From positions 372,001 through 436,000 of the forward strand of contig NZ_CP031093.1 in NCBI RefSeq assembly GCF_004851605.1: a DNA stretch of 64,000 nucleotides. The letters run 5' to 3'. Under the pieces are notes generated by a model. It was not told where the DNA came from. It searched no databases and saw only the letters and a program-made list of their open reading frames with translations. A program made the translations under genes and the position numbers. The DNA comes from Hydrocarboniclastica marina (lineage in GTDB: Bacteria; Pseudomonadota; Gammaproteobacteria; Pseudomonadales; Oleiphilaceae). Of this stretch, positions 27,479 through 36,551 are shown in pieces (position 1 is the stretch's first letter; each line of letters starts with the position of its first letter).

Positions 27479-28067
27479 GACGGGCCACCAGATCCCGCAG
27501 GGCCCGGCCGCGGTGGCTCAGGCGGGACTTCTCTTCTGGACTCAGCTCAGCGGCACTGCAGTTTAGGTCGGGAACGCCGAATAGTGGGTCGTAGCCAAAA
27601 CCATTCACACCCGCCGGTTTGTGCAGAATGTGCCCGGGCCAGCGGCCGTGGCTGATGACGGGCGTCGGGTCTTCCGGCTGCAGCATGAACGCGAGAACAC
27701 AGTTGAACCAGGCCTGGCGCTGACCGTCGGGGAAGGGCTCCATCTCGGCGAGCAGCTTGGCGTTGTTGGTGGCGTCGTCGGCGCTGGAACCGGCGTAGCG
27801 GGCTGAACGAACACCCGGCGCTCCGCCGAGTGCGGCTACTGACAAGCCAGAGTCATCGGCAAGCGCTGGCAGGCCCGTCGCGCGGCTGGCGTGGCGCGCC
27901 TTGAGCAGAGCGTTCTCGACAAAAGTGCAGGCCGGCTCTTCTGCCGGGCCAACGCCCAGTTCGCCCTGGGGAATGACCTGCCAGCCCAGGGGCGACAGCA
28001 GTGCCTGCAGTTCGCGGACTTTACCGGGGTTATTGCTGGCCAGAACCAGCCTGCGCGACTCACTCAT
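27468..28067 (-). CDS. rdgB: dITP/XTP pyrophosphatase
   Basis: A 199-residue Ham1/RdgB enzyme that hydrolyses dITP, ITP and XTP to the monophosphate, keeping deaminated purines out of DNA. It shows LASNNPGKVRELQALL at the start, ADDSGLSVAALGGAPGVRSARYAG in the middle and GYDPLFGVPDL near the end. The ATG at 28067 overlaps the upstream DUF4426 stop in ATGAGTGA. Confidence 0.96.
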   Translation of the reverse strand: MSESRRLVLASNNPGKVRELQALLSPLGWQVIPQGELGVGPAEEPACTFVENALLKARHASRATGLPALADDSGLSVAALGGAPGVRSARYAGSSADDATNNAKLLAEMEPFPDGQRQAWFNCVLAFMLQPEDPTPVISHGRWPGHILHKPAGVNGFGYDPLFGVPDLNCSAAELSPEEKSRLSHRGRALRDLVARLEG

Positions 28068-28509
28068 TAAACAGCCCTTGGGTAAAACGGATCGGATAGC
28101 TACGGTCGTGTCCCCGGGGACGGATGTTCGCACGGTACTCCAGGCGCTCGCCCTCACCAAACTGGAATTGGGCAAGATAGTAGATCGCCTCGCCTTCCTT
28201 CACCTCGCGAAAGCTAAGGGCACGGTCCTGACGGATGTCGTTGGTAACCCGACCATCGACCATGGCCGCTACCGGCCGCGTCGTGCCGTCTTCCAGCTTC
28301 TCAAGCACGCTGATGTTGAGCAGGCCAATGGCCCGGCTGCGGGTAAGGTTGTAGCTCTGGGCCACCTCGGGTGTGAGAAAACCCGTAGGAATGGCGCTGT
28401 AATGAATCTCGTAGGGACCGACATCCTCTTTTTGCGCTGCTGTGGCCAGGGTAGAGGCAAGCAGGCCGCATAGCAGGATGAAAAACGGGAGAACGCGGAC
28501 TGAAAGCAT
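28060..28509 (-). CDS. DUF4426 domain periplasmic protein
   Basis: 149 residues. The signal peptide spans ~1-25 (LPFFILLCGLLASTLATAA) and the start at 28509 follows GAGAGG. The mature domain (YEIHYSAIPTGFLTPEVAQ, and VTNDIRQDRALSFREV) matches DUF4426, a family found next to rdgB in Pseudomonas relatives and without known function. It sits between metW and rdgB and is coupled to rdgB by overlap. Confidence 0.85.
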   Translation of the reverse strand: MLSVRVLPFFILLCGLLASTLATAAQKEDVGPYEIHYSAIPTGFLTPEVAQSYNLTRSRAIGLLNISVLEKLEDGTTRPVAAMVDGRVTNDIRQDRALSFREVKEGEAIYYLAQFQFGEGERLEYRANIRPRGHDRSYPIRFTQGLFNE

Positions 28510-28547
28510 CGTAGTAAGCCTCTCGTTAACGCTGTAGCTGACCGGGA

Positions 28548-29144
28548 TCAGCGGGAGATGCGGTAGATGGCGATTTGACCGAGCAGGTTCGGCAAGGTTC
28601 GACTGAGAAAATGTGAGCGGTGCTCGGTATCGACGACTGACCGATCCAGTATACGGATGTTTTTCTCGGCGCAAAGCGCCTCGAAGTCCCGGAACGTACA
28701 GAGATGGATGTTGGGCGTGTTGTACCAGGTATGCGGCAGTGAGCGGGACATGGGCATACGACCCTGCCAGAACAGGTACAAGCGCAGGCGCCAATAGGCG
28801 AAGTTGGGAAAGGTCACTATCCCTTCTTTGCCCAGCCGAAGCATCTCCTCCAGCACCATGTCCGGGTGCCGGACCGCCTGCAGGGCCTGGGTCATGACGA
28901 CTGTATCAAAGCTGTTGTCGCGAAAGTTGGCGAGGCCCTTGATATCCAGGTTCTGCTCGATCACGTTGACGCCTTTCTCGACGCAGGCTTCTATGTGGCC
29001 GGGGTTGATCTCCAGCCCGTAGCCCGCCACCCGTTTCTCGCGCTGCAGATAGTCAAGCAGGGTACCGTCGCCGCAGCCCAGGTCGAGTACGCGGCTGCCG
29101 GGCTGGATCCACTCTTCAATAATGTCGAGATCAGGACGCAGCAT
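28548..29144 (-). CDS. metW: methionine biosynthesis protein MetW
   Basis: A 198-residue SAM-dependent methyltransferase-like protein. The motif [15 protein letters not shown] lies near the N-terminus, and the MetW segment [21 protein letters not shown] follows. MetW works with MetX in homoserine acylation in many proteobacteria. The ATG at 29144 lies 14 nt inside the end of metX and has GGGAGG 6 nt upstream, indicating coupling. Confidence 0.95.
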   Translation of the reverse strand: MLRPDLDIIEEWIQPGSRVLDLGCGDGTLLDYLQREKRVAGYGLEINPGHIEACVEKGVNVIEQNLDIKGLANFRDNSFDTVVMTQALQAVRHPDMVLEEMLRLGKEGIVTFPNFAYWRLRLYLFWQGRMPMSRSLPHTWYNTPNIHLCTFRDFEALCAEKNIRILDRSVVDTEHRSHFLSRTLPNLLGQIAIYRISR

Positions 29145-30288
29145 GCTGGCCCTCCCAGGCAACGCGCTTCATGAATCGCGTAAAAAGGTTGGTGTAGCGC
29201 GGCGTCGGGATAAGAAAAGCGTCGTGCCCCCAGGGCGCATCGACCTCGGCGTACGAAACATCCCGACGCGCGTCGATCATGGCGTCCACCAGTTCTTCGG
29301 AGCGGGCTGGGGCAAAACGCCAGTCGGTGCTGAAGGAAATAACCAGAAAACGGCAATTACCACCGCTTACCGCCTTGGACAGGCTGTTGTCGAAGTCCCT
29401 TGCCGGGTCAAAGTAGTCCAGTACCCGGGTCATCAGCAGGTAGGTATTCGCATCGAAATGCTCGGAGAAGCGTTCGCCCTGGTAGTTGAGGTAACTTTCT
29501 ACCTGAAACTCGGTACCCATGCCGAACTGGTAGACGTGATCCCGCAACTCGCGGCCGAACTTCTCGCCCATGGATGCGTCCGACAGGTAGGTGATATGTC
29601 CGACCATGCGTGCCAGGCGCAGCCCGTTGCGGGGCAGGGTGTTGTGCTCGGCGTAACGGCCGCCGTGGAAGTCCGGATCTGAACTGATCGCGCGCCGGGC
29701 GACTTCATTGAACGCGATATTCTGGGCACTGAGCCGCGGCGTCGAGGCAATGATCACGGCGCTGCGCAAACGGTCGGGATAGCTGATGGACCATTGCAGC
29801 GCCTGCATTCCCCCGAGGGAGCCGCCTACGACCGAGGCCCATTGGCGAATGCCCAGGCGATCAGCCAGACGGGCCTGACTATGGACCCAGTCGCGCACTG
29901 TGACCACGGGAAAATCCGGGCCATAGACGCGGCCGTCTTCGGGGTTCACCGAACAGGGGCCGGTGCTGCCGTGGCAGCCGCCCAGATTGTTCAGGCTGAC
30001 GACAAAGAAATCATTGGTATCTATGGGTTTGCCCGGGCCTATACAGCTGTCCCACCAGCCGGGTTTGCGCTCATCCATGCTGTGGTAGCCGGCGGCATGG
30101 TGGTGGCCGCTGAGGGCGTGGCAAATCAGCACCGCATTGCTGGCATCGGCGTTGAGGCTGCCGTAGGTTTCGATCACCAGGTCGTAAGACGGGAGCGTGC
30201 GGCCGCAATCCAGTTCCAGAGGTTCTTCGAAATGCAGCACTTGTGGCTGCACCAGGCCCACCGAATCAGGCGGCATTATTTCAGGCAT
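29131..30288 (-). CDS. metX: homoserine O-acyltransferase MetX
   Basis: 385 residues from the ATG at 30288; a longer frame to 30387 adds residues without family match. It is an alpha/beta-hydrolase-fold acyltransferase with nucleophile motif [17 protein letters not shown]. The catalytic Asp is in STDWRFAP and the His in GHDAFL. It activates homoserine for methionine synthesis. Gammaproteobacterial members of this MetX group often use succinyl-CoA rather than acetyl-CoA, and the acyl donor cannot be read confidently here. It is the first gene of the metX-metW-DUF4426-rdgB-hemW operon. Confidence 0.95.
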   Translation of the reverse strand: MPEIMPPDSVGLVQPQVLHFEEPLELDCGRTLPSYDLVIETYGSLNADASNAVLICHALSGHHHAAGYHSMDERKPGWWDSCIGPGKPIDTNDFFVVSLNNLGGCHGSTGPCSVNPEDGRVYGPDFPVVTVRDWVHSQARLADRLGIRQWASVVGGSLGGMQALQWSISYPDRLRSAVIIASTPRLSAQNIAFNEVARRAISSDPDFHGGRYAEHNTLPRNGLRLARMVGHITYLSDASMGEKFGRELRDHVYQFGMGTEFQVESYLNYQGERFSEHFDANTYLLMTRVLDYFDPARDFDNSLSKAVSGGNCRFLVISFSTDWRFAPARSEELVDAMIDARRDVSYAEVDAPWGHDAFLIPTPRYTNLFTRFMKRVAWEGQHAAS

Positions 30289-30449
30289 GAACTCGCTGAC
30301 CCAGGCAAGTGAAACAAAAGAGGGAAGCCGGCTGTGATGCCGGTCGGTCGAACAGGGCAGTCTATCGAGGGGGAGGGGGGCTGGCAAGCTCTTGGCCGTG
30401 CTGAGGTCCGGTTGTCCGGGCCCTGCAGGCGACGGCCGTGGCTAGGACG

Positions 30450-32414
30450 TTAGCCTGTGCCTGAGAGGCGCACCACCTTCTGCTGTGCCAGTGTCGGTGC
30501 TGGCATCCGGACCTTTTGCTGGATTGCGTCGGCCAGTTCCAGCTGCTTGCGCAGGTTGGCCAGGCTCTCCTGGATACCCTGGCGCTGCTCGCGCGTGTTT
30601 TTTTCGCTGCGGCCGATATCCCGTAGCCGGTGGATCTGATGCTCCAGCAGCTTTTTCTGTTCCAGAGAGAACTGCATGATCGGCAGCAGAGCCTCTTCCG
30701 GCCAGCGCTGGGCGTCACGTCGTGCCAGCTCGTTCTGAAGGCGGGCTTCGGTGACGATTGTGGCGAAGAATCGCTGGATCAGCAGGGATTGACCGATAAG
30801 GAGGTTTTTAGGATTGCGCAGGAACCGCTCGGCTTTCTTGCGCAGGTCACGTACGGCAATGACATGGCGCCCGGCCCGAAGGGGGATCGGCTCCAGATGG
30901 CGGGCCCGGCTGTCCTGATTGTAGCGCTGGTAAATCGACGCCACCATTTTCTCGCCTAGCCGGCCCTCGCTCATCAAATGGTTGAGGTCAGCCTCCAGGC
31001 TGCGGAAGAAAAAGTCCGCCGCCCGGGTCATCCCAAGCGTTGTCCAGCTACCTTTCAGGTAGGCGCGGGTTTTGCTCACCAGCTCCTCAAAGCGCTGTTC
31101 CGAAACCAGGTTTATCAATATTTCGCCCTGGGACTGCATAAGCCGCCGACTGGAACGGAGGGTGATCAGTTTTTTGTAGTAGAAGTCATAGTCTTTCTGT
31201 ACCCGGTCAGCCAGACGCTTGAGTGCGGGTCGGTCGAGGGTCGTTTCCTGGCAGAGCGCCAGCTCCTCCTCGAGATTCTTCAGGCGAGATTGCAACGCCG
31301 CCTGGCTGTTCTGAAGCATACCCAGCAGATCGTTGATCAGGTTGTGGGTCAGGAGCTGTTCTTTCTTCAGCAAAATGCGGTCGATGATCAGCGCTTCCAG
31401 TCGCGGCAGCAGGCTACGCTCGCGCAGTGCCGAGTCGCCACGGATGCGCGCAATCAGTCCCTGCTTGGCCGATACCGGAACCACATCGTTTTCGGGGATG
31501 CCCAGCTGTTCTGCCGTGCCGCGCACCATGCGCTGCAGGGAATCCTGGGTGTGCTGGTCGCCCTGGAGGTCGTCCCAGAGCATGTCGATCTTGTTCAGCA
31601 CCGCGAACCGGCCGGCGCGATGGTCGACATTTTTCGTATCGATGTAGTCACGCCAGATGGTCATGTCGCTGGCGGTCACACCGGCGTCGGCGCTGAGCAG
31701 AAAGATCAGTGCATGAGCCCGAGGCAGCATGCTGATGGTGAGTTCTGGCTCGGAGCCGAGGGCATTCAGCCCGGGGGTATCGAGGATGCGCAGCCCCTGT
31801 TCGAGCAGCGGGTGCTTGATACTGATCTGGGCATGGCGCCAAGCCGGCACCAGAACGTTGCCTGGATGGTCCCGGTCCTGGTCGAGCATCTTGCCATCAA
31901 AGCCGAGCGCTTCGGCGTCGGCCCGGCTCATGCTTTTGACCCGAGCGACTTCCGCCAATACTTGCTGCATGCTATCCGGTGAGGCGCTGTTCAGCTCGTA
32001 CCGTCGCCAGCGCGTGGTGTTCTTGCGCAACTGCCCAAGCGAGTCTTCTTCGCGACGGGTCTCGATGGGCAGGAGTAACAGGTAGTCGCGGTTTTCGTCA
32101 CGATCATAGAAGAGTTCGGTCGGGCACATGGTAGTACGGCCCGCCTGGGAGGGCAGCATGCGCTGGCCGAAACTGGCGAAGAACAATGCGTTGATGAGCT
32201 CGGTTTTACCCCGGGAGTACTCGCCGACGAACGCGATCGTCAGTTCGTCGTCCAGCAGCATTTCCATGCCACGGTGAATGCGCCGACTGACATCTTCGGT
32301 AAACAGACCGTTGTCCTGGAGCCAGTTGCGGTACCGGGCTACCTGGCGGATCAGTTCTTTTTTCCACCCATGGTAGGCCTCAACCTGGGCAGACAAGCTG
32401 TTGTTCTGGTTCAT
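30450..32414 (-). CDS. dynamin-family large GTPase
   Basis: 654 residues. The GTPase domain lies at ~55-330 with P-loop GEYSRGKT (64-71), switch TTMCPTELFY, DTPG and NKID. A mostly helical stalk with coiled-coil stretches fills the C-terminal half. Bacterial dynamin-like proteins remodel or repair membranes, and some act in phage or envelope stress; no role can be assigned here. It stands alone between metX and yggT, where related Pseudomonas genomes have a different small gene, so it looks like a local insertion. Confidence 0.88.
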   Translation of the reverse strand: MNQNNSLSAQVEAYHGWKKELIRQVARYRNWLQDNGLFTEDVSRRIHRGMEMLLDDELTIAFVGEYSRGKTELINALFFASFGQRMLPSQAGRTTMCPTELFYDRDENRDYLLLLPIETRREEDSLGQLRKNTTRWRRYELNSASPDSMQQVLAEVARVKSMSRADAEALGFDGKMLDQDRDHPGNVLVPAWRHAQISIKHPLLEQGLRILDTPGLNALGSEPELTISMLPRAHALIFLLSADAGVTASDMTIWRDYIDTKNVDHRAGRFAVLNKIDMLWDDLQGDQHTQDSLQRMVRGTAEQLGIPENDVVPVSAKQGLIARIRGDSALRERSLLPRLEALIIDRILLKKEQLLTHNLINDLLGMLQNSQAALQSRLKNLEEELALCQETTLDRPALKRLADRVQKDYDFYYKKLITLRSSRRLMQSQGEILINLVSEQRFEELVSKTRAYLKGSWTTLGMTRAADFFFRSLEADLNHLMSEGRLGEKMVASIYQRYNQDSRARHLEPIPLRAGRHVIAVRDLRKKAERFLRNPKNLLIGQSLLIQRFFATIVTEARLQNELARRDAQRWPEEALLPIMQFSLEQKKLLEHQIHRLRDIGRSEKNTREQRQGIQESLANLRKQLELADAIQQKVRMPAPTLAQQKVVRLSGTG

Positions 32415-32510
32415 TTACGGCGCCTTGATAACCTGTCCCTGAGCCGACCGGGCGTCCCCGGCTTTTTTACGGATCAGAGTCAGTATAGACGCTCGGTGGC
32501 AGACTACCTG

Positions 32511-32572
32511 AAAAGAGCACCTGAAGAGTGCATTAGAAGAGTGCGTTAGAAGAGTGCATGGAAGAGTGCTCG
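32511..32572 (+). repeat. short tandem repeat, GAAGAGTGC-based 12-13-mers
   Basis: GAAGAGTGC recurs at 32523, 32536, 32549 and 32561 (period 13, 13, 12), preceded by a degenerate unit at 32511. It lies in the 245-bp gap between the dynamin-like gene and yggT, just upstream of the GTPase gene. Confidence 0.8.
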
Positions 32573-32659
32573 AAAGAGCGGTTGGAAGGGGCTTGGGAAT
32601 GCCTGCAACCCGGCAAGTGATCGGGCTGCAGGACAAGGAAGGCTTGCGGAGGTCGTATC

Positions 32660-33241
32660 TTAGAGGGGCAGTCCCAGCTGATGCATGCCAGCGCTGCGGC
32701 CGAGGTTGTCGATGACCACGGTCACGACGTTGAGAATCAGGAAGACCACTATCGGTGACAGGTCCAGGCCGCCCATTGAGGGGATAACCTTTCGCACCGG
32801 ATTCATCACCGGCTCGGTCAGCTGCATCAGCAGTTGCACGCCCGGGTGCCCTGCGGCGGGTGCGATCCAGCTGAGAATAACCACTGCCAGGATTGCCCAG
32901 AAATAGATCTTGGCAATGATGCTGACGACCTTGATCACGGCCCAGGCAAAAATAGTCACTGGCGAGATCATCGTCACGTCGCCCATCGCCGCCAGCATGC
33001 CTACGTAGACCAGGGCCTGGATAACTATGGCCAGAAGCAGTGCCGCGCCGTCGAACGCCCCCCAGCTGGGGATGATTTTGCGCAAAGGTTTCAGCGGCGG
33101 ATTAGTCGCTTTGACCACAAACTGGCAGATCGGGTTGTAAAAATCCGCCCGGGCCAGTTGGAGCAGAAATCGCAGTAGCACGACAGTAAGATAAAACGTC
33201 GACACCAGATAAAGCGTCGATACGACAATCTGCGAAAGCAT
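32660..33241 (-). CDS. yggT: YggT family membrane protein
   Basis: 193 residues with two YggT repeats, each a pair of hydrophobic segments with the hallmark FYNPICQFVVKATNPPLKPLRK and the second copy LMQLTEPVMNPVRKVIPS. YggT proteins are linked to envelope or osmotic homeostasis and co-occur with yggS and proC. AGGAG precedes the ATG. It follows proC by 151 bp on the same strand. Confidence 0.94.
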   Translation of the reverse strand: MLSQIVVSTLYLVSTFYLTVVLLRFLLQLARADFYNPICQFVVKATNPPLKPLRKIIPSWGAFDGAALLLAIVIQALVYVGMLAAMGDVTMISPVTIFAWAVIKVVSIIAKIYFWAILAVVILSWIAPAAGHPGVQLLMQLTEPVMNPVRKVIPSMGGLDLSPIVVFLILNVVTVVIDNLGRSAGMHQLGLPL

Positions 33242-33392
33242 GGGTCACTCCTCGGGGTAGGGCGCCTGGCGCGTCGTCCGACGCCACGGGAAGACTCGTT
33301 GAGTCCGGTGCCTGTAAAGTTCGCGCTATATGATGCTTTGGCCTCGGCGCCCTGTCAAAGCGCCAATCGACGGCAACCTGTTTGATACCAGG

Positions 33393-34229
33393 TCAGTCGG
33401 CTGACTTGCGAAGCTGTTCCGCCAGTTCCCCGGAACGGGTACGGGCTGCCTCGTAAGCGCTGGCGACAATCCCCGAAAAATCCGCCGTCTCAAACGTTTC
33501 GATAGCCTTCTCTGTCGTGCCGCCGGGGGACATGACGTTGCGCTTGAGCGTGGCCGGGTCGTCGCCGCTATCCCGCGCCATCTTTGCCGCGCCTGCGAGA
33601 GTCTGGATCGCCAGTTGTCGGGCTACTGCGGCGTCCAGGCCGGCGTTACGCGCGGCATCTTCCAGGGCTTCCAGGAACAGAAAGCAGTAGGCGGGGCCGC
33701 TGCCGGACAGTGCAGTTACAGCATGCATCTGGGATTCTTCATCCAGCCAGACCGCGAGCCCGACACTGGCGAATATCTGCTCCGCCAGCTGTCGCTGGGG
33801 AGCGGACACCGCCGGGGTCGCGTACAACGCCGAGGCGCCCTGGCCGACCAAAGCGGGCGTGTTCGGCATGCAACGCACAATCGGCAGCTCTCCGCCCAGC
33901 CAGCTCTCAAGCGTGGCTGCGTCAAGCCCCGCCGCGATTGATACAATCAAAGGCCGGGTGTTCTGGACGACACTGTGAATGGTACTGCAGGCCTCCTGCA
34001 TCACCTGAGGCTTGACTGCGAGCACCAGGACGTCGGCCTGGGTCGCGCAGTGGCGGTTATCGGTCGTGGTATTGATACCGAAGCGCTTGGCCAGGCTCTG
34101 GAGCTGTCGGTCGTCCGGGGCGCTGGCCCAGATCTGTTCGGGCTTGAAACGCTCGGCCAGCATACCGCCGATGATGGCGGACGCCATGTTACCTGCGCCG
34201 ATAAAGCCGATGGTCGGTTGCTTGCTCAT
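33393..34229 (-). CDS. proC: pyrroline-5-carboxylate reductase
   Basis: A 278-residue enzyme for the last step of proline synthesis, using NAD(P)H. The N-terminal Rossmann motif FIGAGNMASAIIGGM, VKPQVM, MPNTPALVGQGA and the C-terminal signature LSGSGPAYCFLFLEAL with VMSPGGTTEKAI are all present. The start at 34229 is preceded by AGGAG. It lies between yggS and yggT. Confidence 0.97.
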   Translation of the reverse strand: MSKQPTIGFIGAGNMASAIIGGMLAERFKPEQIWASAPDDRQLQSLAKRFGINTTTDNRHCATQADVLVLAVKPQVMQEACSTIHSVVQNTRPLIVSIAAGLDAATLESWLGGELPIVRCMPNTPALVGQGASALYATPAVSAPQRQLAEQIFASVGLAVWLDEESQMHAVTALSGSGPAYCFLFLEALEDAARNAGLDAAVARQLAIQTLAGAAKMARDSGDDPATLKRNVMSPGGTTEKAIETFETADFSGIVASAYEAARTRSGELAEQLRKSAD

Positions 34230-34401
34230 GGTTTCTCCTGAAACTCGTCAGATGTTCTTTCTGCCGGCCCTGCTATTCGTGACCTGGCAGTTCGGTTCGG
34301 GGTCGGTCTTGCGGTGTTGAGGTTAAATCAGTGACCCGATTACTGCCGGGCAGCCAGCTGCAACCCACTAACAGCAACTAACACCCATTTACAGCAATTA
34401 G

Positions 34402-35100
34402 CTACTGCCGGGAACCAAACAGGGCAGTCCCGACCCTCACCAGGGTAGCGCCTTCGGCAATAGCGTCTTCAAGATCGCCCGACATGCCCATGGATAGCGT
34501 GTCCAGGCAGTTAGGGCCAACACTCGGCCAGCGCTCGCGCAGCGCCTCAAGCTGTGCGGCCAGCCCGGCAAAACGCCGGCGGAGTTCTGCTGGCGCCAGG
34601 TTCGGGTCGGGAATGGCCATTAAACCGCGCAGATGCAACCGCGGCATTTCGAGCAGGGCGCCGGCAAGTTCTGCAACCTGCTCGGGTGCGACACCCGACT
34701 TCGTCGCCTCGGCATCGACATTGACCTGGATACAGACTGACAGCGGTTGAATGTCAGCCGGTCGCTGGTCGTTAAGCCGCTGGGCGACCCGCAGCCGGTC
34801 GACACTGTGGACCCACTGGAAGTGCTCGGCGATGGCCCGGGTCTTGTTTGACTGGATCGGACCGATGAAGTGCCACTCCAGGTTGGGGGTATCCGAAAGC
34901 GCCGCGATTTTGTCCAGCCCTTCCTGCAGGTAGTTCTCACCAAAGGCGGTCTGGCCCGCGGCAATGGCAGCCCGGAGCTCATCCGGTGTGCGGGTTTTGC
35001 TGACTGCCAGCAGGCGTACAGAACCAACCGGGCGGGCAGCGTGTTCTGTTGCTTTTTGTATGCGCTCGCTTACCTTCTTTAGGTTGTCTGCTATGCTCAT
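34402..35100 (-). CDS. yggS: PLP homeostasis protein YggS
   Basis: A 232-residue fold-type III PLP-binding protein of the YggS/PROSC family. The PLP lysine lies in LLAVSKTRTPDEL (Lys35), followed by FGENYLQEG, WHFIGPIQSNK and the C-terminal LSMGMSGDLEDAI. It buffers pyridoxal phosphate and has no known catalytic activity. It is divergent from pilT with 320 bp between and is the first gene of yggS-proC-yggT. Confidence 0.96.
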   Translation of the reverse strand: MSIADNLKKVSERIQKATEHAARPVGSVRLLAVSKTRTPDELRAAIAAGQTAFGENYLQEGLDKIAALSDTPNLEWHFIGPIQSNKTRAIAEHFQWVHSVDRLRVAQRLNDQRPADIQPLSVCIQVNVDAEATKSGVAPEQVAELAGALLEMPRLHLRGLMAIPDPNLAPAELRRRFAGLAAQLEALRERWPSVGPNCLDTLSMGMSGDLEDAIAEGATLVRVGTALFGSRQ

Positions 35101-35420
35101 TTTTCAAGTACCTGCGCATTTCTGAAAGCAAGAGTGTTGAGAGCGATAGGGCCGGCGATCCCGCCTGTATCGCTGGTTCGACGCCCGCCCAGTTTGCGAT
35201 AGCCGCAGCGCGGCCCGGGCACTATACGGTATTTCACCCGCCACCGTGCAGTCGCCCATAGTCGCATTCGACAGATGCAGTAGAGGCTGACAGTCAGTCG
35301 TTGCGATTAACAGCCCTAACCGAACGGTGACGTCGTCCCGGGCCCGTACGGGGCCGAGCGCTGCGATCGGGAGTCGCATCCGGACCACCTTTATTTTACG
35401 AGAGCCGCCAGAGAGCTTTT
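35101..35420. other. divergent intergenic region between yggS and pilT
   Basis: 320 bp without a gene. It should hold the promoters of yggS (minus) and pilT (plus). I see no convincing -35/-10 pair, repeat or operator by eye. Confidence 0.5.
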
Positions 35421-36455
35421 ATGGATATTACCGAACTCCTCGCCTTTTCTGCCAAACAGGGCGCATCAGATTTGCACCTTTCTTCCGGTTTACCCCCGAT
35501 GATTCGTGTTGATGGCGATGTTCGGCGTATTAATCTCCCTGCGATGGAGCACAAAGAAGTCCACTCGCTGATCTACGACATCATGAACGACAAGCAGCGT
35601 AAGGACTTTGAGGAGTTTCTGGAAACCGATTTCTCGTTCGAAGTGCCAGGGGTTGCGCGATTCCGGGTCAATGCATTCAACCAGAACCGGGGTGCCGGCG
35701 CCGTCTTCCGGACCATCCCGTCGAAGGTACTGACCATGGAAGACCTGGGCATGGGGCAGGTCTTCAAGGACGTATCGAGCGTGCCCCGCGGGCTGGTGTT
35801 GGTGACCGGACCCACGGGCTCGGGCAAGTCCACCACGCTGGCGGCCATGATCGACTATATCAACGACACCCGGTATGACCACATCCTCACCATCGAGGAC
35901 CCGATCGAATTCGTACACGAGAGCAAGAAGTGCCTGCTCAACCAGCGTGAAGTTCACCGGGACACCCTGGGCTTCAACGAAGCCCTGCGTTCGGCATTGC
36001 GGGAAGACCCTGACATCATCCTGGTGGGCGAGTTGAGGGATCTGGAGACCATCCGCCTGGCGTTGACCGCCGCCGAAACAGGCCACCTGGTGTTTGGCAC
36101 CCTGCACACCACATCTGCAGCCAAGACCATTGACCGGGTAGTGGATGTGTTTCCGGCCGAGGAGAAATCCATGGTTCGGTCGATGCTATCCGAGTCCCTG
36201 CAGGCTGTTGTTTCGCAGACGCTGATGAAAAAGGTCGGCGGCGGTCGGATAGCTGCCCATGAGATCATGATCGGCACTGCAGCGATCCGTAACCTGATTC
36301 GTGAAGACAAAGTCGCCCAGATGTATTCGTCTATCCAGACTGGCGGCTCGCTGGGGATGCAGACTTTGGACCAGTGCCTGCTGGGACTGCTGCAAAAAGG
36401 CCTGATCACCCGTGAAGCGGCCAAGGCAAAAGCCAAGATGCCTGACAATTTCTAG
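35421..36455 (+). CDS. pilT: type IV pilus retraction ATPase PilT
   Basis: 344 residues, the usual PilT length. Walker A is TGPTGSGKST, Walker B ILVGELRDLETI and the His box HLVFGTLHTTSA. The C-terminal AIRNLIRE motif needed for retraction is present (TAAIRNLIREDK). It is a cytoplasmic hexameric motor that depolymerises pili for twitching and DNA uptake. AGAGAG lies upstream. pilU follows after 96 bp. Confidence 0.98.
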   Translation: MDITELLAFSAKQGASDLHLSSGLPPMIRVDGDVRRINLPAMEHKEVHSLIYDIMNDKQRKDFEEFLETDFSFEVPGVARFRVNAFNQNRGAGAVFRTIPSKVLTMEDLGMGQVFKDVSSVPRGLVLVTGPTGSGKSTTLAAMIDYINDTRYDHILTIEDPIEFVHESKKCLLNQREVHRDTLGFNEALRSALREDPDIILVGELRDLETIRLALTAAETGHLVFGTLHTTSAAKTIDRVVDVFPAEEKSMVRSMLSESLQAVVSQTLMKKVGGGRIAAHEIMIGTAAIRNLIREDKVAQMYSSIQTGGSLGMQTLDQCLLGLLQKGLITREAAKAKAKMPDNF

Positions 36456-36551
36456 CCCTGGGCCTGGACTAACCTAGGCCCGAACGATCGCCAGAGTGCC
36501 AAACGCAACGATTGCCTCATGCAAAGATTGCCACAAGACAGGTAGGCCCCG

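Noticed and set aside
30978-31982. 334-codon open frame on the plus strand
   Set aside because: Antisense to the dynamin-like GTPase, with no ribosome-binding site or domain.
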